A DNA stretch of 5,686 bases from Pseudomonadota bacterium. Its GTDB lineage: Bacteria; Pseudomonadota; Gammaproteobacteria; Burkholderiales; SG8-39. This document shows, piece after piece, positions 1 through 5,686 of the stretch (its first letter is position 1; the number at the start of each line of letters is the position of its first letter). The position numbers were made by a program, and so were the translations under genes. The stretch spans positions 1 to 5,686 of the forward strand of contig JAJZUN010000213.1 of the NCBI GenBank assembly GCA_021848555.1, given 5' to 3'. Below the pieces are notes generated by a model. It searched no databases and was not told where the DNA came from. It saw only the letters and a list, made by a program, of their open reading frames with translations.

Positions 1-254
1 ACCTGGACGTCATCGAGTCCAACGAAGCGTTCGCGGCGCAGGCCTGCGCCGTCGCGCGCGAACTCGCGTTCGATCCGGACAAGGTCAATCCCAATGGCTC
101 CGGCATCTCGCTCGGCCACCCGGTCGGAGCTACGGGTGCGATCATCACCGTGAAGGCGATCGCCGAACTGCATCGCATCGGCGGACGCTATGCGCTGGTG
201 ACAATGTGCATCGGCGGAGGGCAGGGCATCGCGGCGATATTCGAACGCGCGTAA
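1..254 (+). CDS. bktB: Beta-ketothiolase / acetyl-CoA C-acetyltransferase, C-terminal part (5' end outside window)
   Basis: Thiolases catalyse thiolytic cleavage of 3-ketoacyl-CoA and the reverse Claisen condensation of acyl-CoA units, in polyhydroxyalkanoate synthesis or fatty-acid breakdown. The reading frame is already open at base 3 and gives 83 residues ending in a tandem stop, TAA then TAG (252-257). Visible landmarks are NEAFAAQ at residues 7-13, the active-site histidine in SLGHPVGATGA (His39, bases 117-119) and the C-terminal catalytic cysteine in MCIGGGQG (Cys69). The nucleophilic cysteine of the N-terminal half lies outside the window. The wording NPNGSGISLGHP and the ending GGGQGIAAIFER strongly resemble Cupriavidus BktB as I remember it, more than PhaA, so the symbol rests on that resemblance and other thiolases of the family remain possible. 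The gene points towards the formate dehydrogenase genes and looks unrelated to them. Confidence 0.93.
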   Translation, partial: LDVIESNEAFAAQACAVARELAFDPDKVNPNGSGISLGHPVGATGAIITVKAIAELHRIGGRYALVTMCIGGGQGIAAIFERA

Positions 255-263
255 TAGATCATC

Positions 264-280
264 GCGCGGGCGACGCGCCC
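264..280. terminator. Possible weak bidirectional terminator hairpin between convergent genes
   Basis: The 28-bp gap between the thiolase stop and the stop of the formate dehydrogenase alpha gene contains short GC-only dyads. GGGCG (268-272) can pair with CGCCC (276-280) over a 3-base loop. Alternatively GCGCG (264-268) can pair with CGCGC (274-278). Neither is followed by a T-run on either strand, so a classical intrinsic terminator is not supported. The call rests mainly on the convergent position. Confidence 0.2.
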
Positions 281-282
281 CG

Positions 283-3090
283 CTAGCGTGCCGCCGCAAG
301 CATGGCACCGCCTCCGAAACTGGAATGCACCGGGACCGGACCGCCTTTCTTCACTTTCACCGCGCAGTACTTGAACTCGGGAATCTTGCCGAAGGGATCG
401 AGCACCGGGTTGGTGAGCTTGTTCGCCGCCGCCTCGTAATAGCAGAACGGGATGAACACCGCGCCCCGGGGGGTGCCAGCATCGGCGCGCGCGTAAAGGG
501 ATATGCTGCCGCGGCGCGAGGCCACCGTCACCACCTCGCCCGAGCGCACGCCGAAGCCGTCGAGGTCGAGCGGATGGAACGACGCCGTCGGCTCGGGCTC
601 GATCGCGTCGAGCACCCCGGCGCGGCGGGTCATGGAGCCGGTATGCCAGTGCTCCAGCTGGCGCCCGGTGATCAGCACCATGGGATAATTCGCATCCGGC
701 TGCTCGTCCGCCGGTATCAGATCCGCGGGGACGAACTTGGCGCGGCCAGTGGCAGTGGGAAAATGCTCGGTGAACACCACCGACTGGCCCGGGTCGCCCT
801 CTTCGACACAGGGGTAGGTCACCGCGGAGTCGCGCTCGAGGCGCTCCCAGGTGATGCCGGTTATGGTGTCCATGCCGGCGCGCATCTCGACGAACACCTC
901 GGACACGTGGCCGTAGTTCCAGGCGAGGCCCATGCGTTTGGCGATTTCCTGGATGATCCACAGATCTTCCTTGGCCTCGCCCGGCGGTGCGATCGCCTTG
1001 CGGCCGAGCTGCACGATGCGGTCGGTATTGGTGACCGTGCCGTCCTTTTCCGGCCAGGCAGTGGCGGGCAGCACGACGTCCGCAAGATAGGCGGTTTCGG
1101 TGAGGAAAATGTCCTGCACCACCAGGTGATCGAGCGCGGCCATCGCCTCGCGCGCATGATCGACGTCCGGATCCGACATGGCGGGGTTCTCACCCATCAC
1201 GTACATGCCGCGGATTTCCTTCTTCTTCGCCGCGTGCATGATCTCGACCACGGTGAGGCCGGGCTTGGGATCGAGGTCGGGCGCGCCCCAGAGCTTGGCG
1301 AAACGCGCCCTCGCTTCCGGATTGTCGACGCGCTGGTAATTCGGATACATCATCGGAATCAGGCCCGAGTCCGAGGCGCCCTGCACGTTGTTCTGTCCGC
1401 GCAGGGGATGCAGCCCGGTGCCGCGCCGGCCGATCTGGCCGGTCATGAGGGCAAGCGCGATCAGGCAGCGCGCATTGTCGGTGCCGTGCACATGCTGCGA
1501 TATGCCCATGCCCCACAGGATCATCGAGCCTTTCGACGTGGCGTACAGGCGCGCGACCTGGCGCAGGGTCTGGGCCGGGATGCCGCAGATCGGCGCCATC
1601 GTCTCCGGGCTGTACTTCTTCACGTTCTCGGCCAGCGCCTGATAACCCGAAGTGCGGTCGCGGATGAAAGCCTCATCCACCAGCCCCTCGGTGACGATGA
1701 CATGCATGATGGCGTTCAGCATGGCCACGTCTGTGTCGGGATTGAACTGCAGCACGTAAGCCGCGTGGCGCGCGAGCTCGGTGCGGCGCGGATCGGCGAT
1801 GATCAGCTTGGTGCCGTTCTTGACCGCGTTCTTGATCCAGGTGGCGGCCACCGGGTGGTTGACCGTCGGGTTGGAGCCGATCACCAGCACCACTTCGGCG
1901 AATTGCACGTCGCTTACCTGGTTGGACACGGCGCCCGAGCCCACGCCCTCGAGCAGCGCGGCCACCGAGGAGGCGTGGCACAGGCGGGTGCAATGATCGA
2001 CGTTGTTGGAGCCAAAGCCGGTGCGCACCAGCTTCTGGAACAGGTAGGCTTCCTCGTTCGAGCCCTTGGCCGAGCCGAAGCCGGCGAGCGCAGACTTCCC
2101 GTACCGGTCGCGAATCTGCGCGAGTCCTCCGGCCGCGAACGCCAGCGCTTCTTCCCAGCTCGCCTCGCGGAACGCGTTGCGCCAGTCGTCCGGATCGACC
2201 TTGAAGTCCCCGCTCTTGGGCACGCCGGGCTTGCGTATCAGCGGCACGGTCAGGCGCTGGCGGTGGTGCGCGTAGTCGAAACCGTAGCGCCCTTTCACGC
2301 ACAGGCGGCCGTGGTTGGCCGGGCCGTCGCGTCCCTCGACGTGCACGATCTTGTTGTCGGTCACATGGTAGGTGAGCTGGCAGCCCACGCCGCAGTAGGG
2401 GCAGACCGAATCGACCGTCTTGTCCGCCACCGTCAGCGCCGCATTTCTCGCCGGCATCAAGGCGCCGGTCGGACAGGCCTGCACGCATTCGCCGCAGGCG
2501 ACGCAAGTGCTCGCCCCCATCGCGTCGTCGAAATCGAACACGATTTTGGAATGCCCGCCGCGGAAGGCGTAGCCGATGACGTCGTTCACCTGTTCCTCGC
2601 GGCACGCCCTGAGGCAGCGCGTGCACTGGATACACGCATCCAGATTGACCGCGATGGCCGGGTGCGAAACATCGGCCGCGGGTTGCGTGCGCCCGGCGAA
2701 GCGCGGTTTGCCCAGTTTCAGCTTCTGCGCCCATTGGTCGAGCTCCGAGTTCGGCGTGTAGGATTGCGCCGCCATGTCGGACAACAGCAGTTCGAGCACC
2801 ATTTTCTGGCTGGCAACGGCACGCGTGCTGTCGGTGGTGACTTCCATCCCGTCCTTGGGCGTGCGGCAGCACGAAGGCGCGAGCGCGCGCTCGCCCTTGA
2901 TCTCGACCACGCAGGCGCGGCAGTTGCCGTCGGGGCGCAGGCCTTCCTTGTAGCAAAGGTGCGGAATCTCGATGCCGTAGTGTTTCGCCGTTTCGATGAT
3001 GGTCTCGTCCGCGCGGCCGACCACCGCCTGGCCGTTCAGCTTGAACTCCACCGGCAGCGCGGCAATTTCCTGTTTGGTGATTGCAGTCAT
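283..3090 (-). CDS. fdsA: NAD-dependent formate dehydrogenase, catalytic alpha subunit (Mo/W bis-MGD)
   Basis: This cytoplasmic subunit oxidises formate to CO2 at a Mo or W bis-MGD centre and passes electrons to the FMN/NAD-binding partner encoded just upstream. The product is 935 residues from the chosen ATG. Domains in order: a plant-type [2Fe-2S] domain (about 15-90; Cys46, 57, 60, 74); a two-cluster ferredoxin region (Cys153/156/159/163 and 196/199/202/206); the metal-proximal [4Fe-4S] motif CPYCGVGC plus Cys264; the catalytic molybdopterin domain; and a C-terminal dinucleotide-binding domain with HWHTGSMTRR near 815-823. The metal ligand is Cys371 in CTRLCHASS, followed by His372. Its codon at 1978-1980 is TGC, so this is not a selenoprotein. 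The sequence reads very like Methylobacterium extorquens Fdh1A (also named fdh1A or fdhF), but without that protein's long N-terminal extension. Whether Mo or W is used cannot be read. A TTG 15 bases upstream (3105) is in frame but has no ribosome site. No fdsC or fdsD follows. Confidence 0.97.
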   Translation of the reverse strand: MTAITKQEIAALPVEFKLNGQAVVGRADETIIETAKHYGIEIPHLCYKEGLRPDGNCRACVVEIKGERALAPSCCRTPKDGMEVTTDSTRAVASQKMVLELLLSDMAAQSYTPNSELDQWAQKLKLGKPRFAGRTQPAADVSHPAIAVNLDACIQCTRCLRACREEQVNDVIGYAFRGGHSKIVFDFDDAMGASTCVACGECVQACPTGALMPARNAALTVADKTVDSVCPYCGVGCQLTYHVTDNKIVHVEGRDGPANHGRLCVKGRYGFDYAHHRQRLTVPLIRKPGVPKSGDFKVDPDDWRNAFREASWEEALAFAAGGLAQIRDRYGKSALAGFGSAKGSNEEAYLFQKLVRTGFGSNNVDHCTRLCHASSVAALLEGVGSGAVSNQVSDVQFAEVVLVIGSNPTVNHPVAATWIKNAVKNGTKLIIADPRRTELARHAAYVLQFNPDTDVAMLNAIMHVIVTEGLVDEAFIRDRTSGYQALAENVKKYSPETMAPICGIPAQTLRQVARLYATSKGSMILWGMGISQHVHGTDNARCLIALALMTGQIGRRGTGLHPLRGQNNVQGASDSGLIPMMYPNYQRVDNPEARARFAKLWGAPDLDPKPGLTVVEIMHAAKKKEIRGMYVMGENPAMSDPDVDHAREAMAALDHLVVQDIFLTETAYLADVVLPATAWPEKDGTVTNTDRIVQLGRKAIAPPGEAKEDLWIIQEIAKRMGLAWNYGHVSEVFVEMRAGMDTITGITWERLERDSAVTYPCVEEGDPGQSVVFTEHFPTATGRAKFVPADLIPADEQPDANYPMVLITGRQLEHWHTGSMTRRAGVLDAIEPEPTASFHPLDLDGFGVRSGEVVTVASRRGSISLYARADAGTPRGAVFIPFCYYEAAANKLTNPVLDPFGKIPEFKYCAVKVKKGGPVPVHSSFGGGAMLAAAR

Positions 3091-3093
3091 GGG

Positions 3094-3101
3094 TCCGTTC
3101 C
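3094..3101 (-). promoter_or_regulatory. Ribosome binding site deciding the start of the formate dehydrogenase alpha gene
   Basis: Read on the minus strand, GGAACGGA lies directly before the ATG at 3090. Its first GGA sits 8 bases from the start codon, a normal Shine-Dalgarno distance. The alternative TTG at 3105 is preceded by a C-rich CCCCTCT stretch with no purine-rich site, so the ATG is preferred. The site lies just beyond the structured GC-rich spacer, so folding of that spacer could affect its access. Confidence 0.55.
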
Positions 3102-3108
3102 ACAAAAG

Positions 3109-3162
3109 AGGGGATATCCCCCGAGGGGACTTCCTTCGGGGCGTCTCCCCTCATACTCCCCT
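3109..3162 (-). other. GC-rich leader of the alpha gene with mutually exclusive stem-loops
   Basis: The minus-strand transcript carries two GGGGA blocks followed by two CCCCU blocks, with extra CCCC and GGGGG runs between. One fold nests two stems: 3162-3157 with 3114-3109 (6 bp) outside 3152-3146 with 3129-3123 (7 bp, 16-base loop). An alternative fold pairs CCCCGA (3141-3136) with TCGGGG (3124-3119), which breaks the inner stem. A third element, the 12-bp palindrome GGGGATATCCCC (3110-3121), can form a small hairpin followed by TCTTTTG, loosely like an intrinsic terminator. The pairings are read directly from the sequence. A role as attenuator, processing site or part of a dispersed repeat is inference. 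Confidence 0.5.
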
Positions 3163-3169
3163 ATATTGG

Positions 3170-3197
3170 CCCGTCGCAAAATTCATTTTGCGACGGG
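3170..3197. repeat. Perfect 12-bp inverted repeat with 4-base loop (strong hairpin)
   Basis: CCCGTCGCAAAA (3170-3181) and TTTTGCGACGGG (3186-3197) are exact reverse complements separated by TTCA. The hairpin lies between the fused beta gene (stop at 3224) and the alpha gene (start at 3090), 26 bases past the beta stop. On the minus strand the stem is followed by CCAATATAGGGG, not a T-run, so it is not a standard intrinsic terminator for the operon. A role in mRNA stabilisation or processing, or membership of a REP-like intergenic repeat family, would fit. None of these can be proved here. Confidence 0.85.
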
Positions 3198-3223
3198 TTC
3201 CAAGTATTTCTCCCGGCTATCGA

Positions 3224-4906
3224 TCAAGCAAGCTCATGCGGAAAATATTTCATCACGCTGAGTACCGGATTGGGCGCGGCCTGTCCGAGGCCGCAGATCG
3301 AGGCGTCGATCATGACCTGTGACAGTTCGGCCAGCAGCGCCTGGTTCCATTTCGGCGCATCGAGCAATTTCAGCGCCTTGGCGGTGCCCACGCGGCAGGG
3401 CGTGCACTGCCCGCAGGACTCCTCGGCGAAGAAGCGCATCAGATTGCGCGCCGCATCGGTGGCGCGATCCTGATCCGACAGAATCATCACCGCGGCCGAA
3501 CCGATGAATGAGCCGTAAGCCTGCAGGGTGTCGAAATCGAGCGGAATGTCGCCCATGGACGCGGGCAGGATGCCGCCCGAGGCGCCGCCGGGGAGATAGG
3601 CATAGAACGCATGTCCTTCGAGCATGCCGCCGCAATACTCTGCGATCAGTTCTTTCACCGTGATACCGGCCGGTGCCAGATGCACGCCCGGCTTGTTCAC
3701 GCGTCCGGAGACGGAGAATGAGCGCAGCCCCTTCCTTTCGTGGCGCCCGTGCCCGGCAAACCAGGCTGCGCCCTTCTCCAGGATTTCGCGCACCCAGTAC
3801 AGCGTCTCCATGTTGTGTTCCAGCGTCGGCCGGCCGAACAGTCCCACCTGGGCCACGTAAGGCGGACGCAGGCGCGGCATGCCGCGCTTGCCCTCGATCG
3901 ATTCGATCATCGCCGATTCCTCGCCGCAGATATAGGCGCCGGCGCCGCGCCGCAGGTGGATCGGCGGCAGCGCGCAGGGCGGATCGGCCTTGAGCGCGGC
4001 GATCTCTTTTTCCAGAATGGCGCGGCAGCCGGCGTATTCGTCGCGCAAATAGACATAGACCTCGGCGATGCCGGCGGTCCAGGCGGCGATCAGCATGCCT
4101 TCGAGAAACCGGTGCGGATCGCGCTCGAGGTAATAGCGATCCTTGAAGGTGCCGGGTTCGCCCTCGTCGATGTTCACCGCCATCAGGCGCGGCTCGGGTT
4201 CGGCGCGCACGATTTTCCATTTGCGTCCCGCCGGGAACCCGGCTCCGCCCAGCCCGCGCAGGCCAGAATCCTCCATCGCCTGTGTCAGGTCCCGGTAGTC
4301 GCGCTTGCCCGCCAGGCATTGCTGCAGCATGCGATAGCCGCCGTTCCTGCGGTATTCGGCGTAGGCGAGGTACTTGCCCGGCTTTTGTTTGGTCGCCTTG
4401 GACGCCACCAGTTTTTTCACTCCGTCCAGGGTCGCATGCGCGAGCGCATTCTGTCCGATCACGGCCACCGGCGCGGTCTCGCAGCGGCCCACGCAAGGCG
4501 CGGAAATCACGCGCACGTCGCGTCCGAGCAGGGCGGGCAATTTCGCCAGCAATTCCTTCGCCCCGGCCAGCTCGCAGGAAAGCGAGTCGCAGACGCGCAC
4601 GGTGATGCCTGCCGGCGCCGCGTCGCCTTCCTTGACCACGTCGAAATGGTGATAGAAAGTCGCGACCTCGTACACCTCGGCCAGGGACAGGTTCATTTCC
4701 GCCGCCAGCGCCACCAAGTGCGGCGCCGACAACCGGGCGTAGCGATCCTGGATCTTGTGCAAGTGTTCGATGAGGAGGTCGCGCCGGCGCGGCTCCGCGC
4801 CGAGCAGCGCCTGCACTTCCTTCAGCGCTTTCGGTTCGGGCGTGCGGCCCTTGATGGTCGAGCGCAGCTTGCGCTCGAACTTGATCGGGATGACGACTGG
4901 ATTCAC
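3224..4906 (-). CDS. fdsB: NAD-dependent formate dehydrogenase, fused FdsG-FdsB (NuoE-NuoF type) diaphorase subunit
   Basis: This subunit takes electrons from the catalytic alpha subunit and reduces NAD+ at FMN. The product is 560 residues. The N-terminal NuoE/FdsG-like domain (about 25-165) carries a thioredoxin-fold [2Fe-2S] site: CDSLSC (Cys106, 111) and CVGRC (Cys138, 142). After a basic linker near 165-185 comes a NuoF/FdsB-like domain. It has the glycine-rich RGLGGAGFPAGRKW (217-230), NIDEGEPGTFKDR (245-257), GAGAYICGEE (321-330), and [4Fe-4S] ligands in SCGQCTPCR (Cys498, 501, 504) plus Cys538. Cupriavidus and Rhodobacter encode FdsG and FdsB separately; the fused form matches Methylobacterium Fdh1B in architecture and approximate length. 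The start chosen is GTG at 4906, preceded by AGGA; another in-frame GTG at 4918 adds four residues but has no visible ribosome site. It is followed 133 bp later by the alpha gene on the same strand, so co-transcription is likely. Confidence 0.96.
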   Translation of the reverse strand: MNPVVIPIKFERKLRSTIKGRTPEPKALKEVQALLGAEPRRRDLLIEHLHKIQDRYARLSAPHLVALAAEMNLSLAEVYEVATFYHHFDVVKEGDAAPAGITVRVCDSLSCELAGAKELLAKLPALLGRDVRVISAPCVGRCETAPVAVIGQNALAHATLDGVKKLVASKATKQKPGKYLAYAEYRRNGGYRMLQQCLAGKRDYRDLTQAMEDSGLRGLGGAGFPAGRKWKIVRAEPEPRLMAVNIDEGEPGTFKDRYYLERDPHRFLEGMLIAAWTAGIAEVYVYLRDEYAGCRAILEKEIAALKADPPCALPPIHLRRGAGAYICGEESAMIESIEGKRGMPRLRPPYVAQVGLFGRPTLEHNMETLYWVREILEKGAAWFAGHGRHERKGLRSFSVSGRVNKPGVHLAPAGITVKELIAEYCGGMLEGHAFYAYLPGGASGGILPASMGDIPLDFDTLQAYGSFIGSAAVMILSDQDRATDAARNLMRFFAEESCGQCTPCRVGTAKALKLLDAPKWNQALLAELSQVMIDASICGLGQAAPNPVLSVMKYFPHELA

Positions 4907-4911
4907 AAATG

Positions 4912-4915
4912 TCCT
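4912..4915 (-). promoter_or_regulatory. Ribosome binding site selecting the GTG start of the fused beta gene
   Basis: On the minus strand AGGA is followed by CATTT and then GTG at 4906, a standard five-base spacing. The longer candidate start, GTG at 4918, would place this AGGA inside the coding region and is itself preceded by CGTTTTGCA, which has no Shine-Dalgarno character. There is no ATG near the 5' end of the frame, so a GTG start is needed either way. Confidence 0.55.
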
Positions 4916-4921
4916 CACTGC

Positions 4922-4951
4922 AAAACGATATATTTGCGTTCAAGACACTTG
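4922..4951 (-). promoter_or_regulatory. Possible promoter/operator region upstream of the formate dehydrogenase genes
   Basis: The 149-bp gap between sucD and the fused gene contains an AT-rich patch, AAATATATCGTTT on the minus strand (4922-4935), which stands out from the GC-rich surroundings. Just upstream is a short dyad, CAAG-ACA-CTTG (4941-4951). TATATC could act as a -10 element, but I find no matching -35 at 16-18 bases and no sigma-54 GG-N10-GC pair. A separate promoter for the formate dehydrogenase genes is plausible given the gap. The call is weak. Confidence 0.22.
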
Positions 4952-4977
4952 CGATCTGCCTGGCTGCAAATCACATC

Positions 4978-5015
4978 GGGCGCGGGCTCCTGGATGACAC
5001 AGGCTCTCCCGCCCC
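4978..5015 (-). terminator. Imperfect hairpin downstream of sucD, possible terminator or processing site
   Basis: Positions 4978-4986 (GGG, one bulged C, GCGGG) pair with 5008-5015 (CCCGC, CCC). After an internal loop, CCTG (4989-4992) pairs with CAGG (5000-5003) around a 7-base loop, giving 12 pairs in total. It lies about 40 bases past the sucD stop. On the minus strand it is followed by GATGTGATTTGC rather than a clean T-run, so intrinsic termination would be weak at best and read-through into the formate dehydrogenase genes is possible. Confidence 0.27.
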
Positions 5016-5055
5016 CGTTCTTGCGACTGTTCAGATGCCGGGGCGCACCTCGCGC

Positions 5056-5686
5056 CTATTTCAGAATCGCCTTGAGTGTCCTGCCCATCTCGGCCGGGTT
5101 GCGCGTCACCTTGATGCCGCAGGCCTCCATCACGGCCAGTTTTTCCTGCGCCGTGCCTTTGCCGCCGGAAATGATGGCGCCGGCATGCCCCATGCGCTTG
5201 CCTGCGGGCGCGGTGACGCCGGCGATGAATCCGACCACCGGTTTCTTCATGTTGTCCTTCACCCACAGCGCGGCGGTCTCTTCGTCCGAGCCGCCGATTT
5301 CGCCCACCATGATCACCGCATCGGTGTCGGGATCGTCGTTGAACATGCGCAGCACGTCGATGTGTTTCACGCCGTTCACCGGGTCGCCGCCGGTACCGAC
5401 GCAAGTGGACTGTCCGATGCCGAGTTCCATCAGCTGGCCCACCGCCTCGTAGGTCAGCGTACCCGAACGCGACACCACGCCGATGCGGCCTTTCTTGTGG
5501 ATATGGCCGGGCATGATGCCGATCTTGATCTCGTCCGGCGTGATCACGCCGGGGCAGTTCGGTCCGACCAGGACGCTCTTCTTGTTGTGTTTGCGCATGC
5601 GGTCCTTGACCTCGATCATGTCGCGCACCGGAATGCCTTCGGTGATGCAGATCACCAGATCCAGGTCGGCATCGACCGCCTCCCAG
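5056..5686 (-). CDS. sucD: Succinate-CoA ligase (ADP/GDP-forming) alpha subunit, 5' part outside window
   Basis: SucD with SucC interconverts succinyl-CoA and succinate with substrate-level phosphorylation in the TCA cycle. It carries the CoA site and the phosphorylated histidine. The window holds the last 209 codons, ending in TAG at 5056-5058. The frame is open to the window edge, starting [10 protein letters not shown], so roughly the first 80-85 residues (the N-terminal CoA-binding Rossmann part) are missing. Landmarks are [46 protein letters not shown] and the active-site histidine in GKRMGHAGA (His167 here, codon 5185-5187). The wording matches betaproteobacterial SucD as I remember it. 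Methylotroph malate-CoA ligase alpha (MtkB) is a close relative but reads differently at several of these motifs. It lies upstream of the formate dehydrogenase genes on the same strand, 149 bp apart. Any sucC would be upstream, beyond the window. Confidence 0.95.
   Translation of the reverse strand, partial: WEAVDADLDLVICITEGIPVRDMIEVKDRMRKHNKKSVLVGPNCPGVITPDEIKIGIMPGHIHKKGRIGVVSRSGTLTYEAVGQLMELGIGQSTCVGTGGDPVNGVKHIDVLRMFNDDPDTDAVIMVGEIGGSDEETAALWVKDNMKKPVVGFIAGVTAPAGKRMGHAGAIISGGKGTAQEKLAVMEACGIKVTRNPAEMGRTLKAILK

Noticed and set aside
1978..1980. Possible selenocysteine at the formate dehydrogenase metal ligand
   Set aside because: The codon is TGC (cysteine) on the minus strand, and there is no in-frame TGA in the gene.
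3110..3121. GGGGATATCCCC as a stand-alone restriction or regulatory palindrome
   Set aside because: Its blocks are part of the larger set of repeated GGGG/CCCC runs in the spacer, so it is better treated together with them than as a separate site.
325..3261. A 978-codon open frame on the + strand opposite the alpha-subunit gene
   Set aside because: It lies antisense to a gene with unmistakable family motifs. The translation is rich in Arg, His, Ala and Gly and shows no domain. Long antisense frames are common in high-GC genes with strong third-position bias.
4907..5055. Sigma-54 promoter upstream of the formate dehydrogenase genes
   Set aside because: Several TTTGC-like -12 candidates occur on the minus strand, but none has GG at the required 10-base distance upstream.
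3740..5452. A 570-codon open frame on the + strand across the fused beta gene, the gap and part of sucD
   Set aside because: It is antisense to two well-supported genes, crosses their intergenic gap and has no recognisable domain, so it is a shadow frame.
5056..5686. Malate-CoA ligase alpha subunit (MtkB) of the serine cycle instead of SucD
   Set aside because: The visible motifs read as betaproteobacterial SucD, including the STCVG, HID and GGKGTA segments, rather than MtkB as I remember it. The two families are close, so the sucC/mtkA partner and neighbours beyond the window would settle it.

Overview
This high-GC window looks chromosomal and most likely comes from a betaproteobacterium, possibly with one-carbon or facultatively autotrophic metabolism. 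The taxon is judged from remembered protein families: the succinyl-CoA ligase and beta-ketothiolase fragments read very like those of Cupriavidus and its relatives. Four protein-coding genes are visible. Two are complete and two are cut by the window edges.

Layout: the last 83 codons of a beta-ketothiolase (BktB-like) run on the + strand to position 254. It converges, across a 28-bp gap, on a minus-strand block that reads, in transcription order, sucD (3' part, 5686-5056), then a fused FdsG-FdsB diaphorase subunit of a soluble NAD-dependent formate dehydrogenase (4906-3224), then its molybdenum/tungsten catalytic alpha subunit (3090-283). Both formate dehydrogenase genes are intact, with no frameshift and all main cofactor ligands present.

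The two subunits form a cytoplasmic enzyme that oxidises formate to CO2 and reduces NAD+. Formate reacts at the bis-MGD metal centre of the alpha subunit. Electrons pass along its Fe-S clusters to the beta subunit, whose FMN reduces NAD+. The NuoE/NuoF-type fusion matches the two-subunit FDH1 of Methylobacterium extorquens rather than the separate fdsG and fdsB of Cupriavidus. No fdsC (fdhD family) or fdsD lies downstream of the alpha gene, so those maturation factors must be encoded elsewhere if they are needed.

The most interesting non-coding stretch is the 133-bp gap between the two formate dehydrogenase genes (3091-3223). It holds a perfect 12-bp inverted repeat with a 4-base loop, followed towards the alpha gene by a run of GGGG/CCCC blocks that can form mutually exclusive stems just before the start codon. 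This could be a dispersed intergenic repeat, an mRNA-processing or stabilising element, or an attenuator; the sequence alone does not decide. The 149-bp gap upstream of the fused gene holds an imperfect hairpin, a short dyad and an AT-rich patch, but no convincing promoter. I see no RNA gene, CRISPR array, insertion sequence or novel multi-gene system here.
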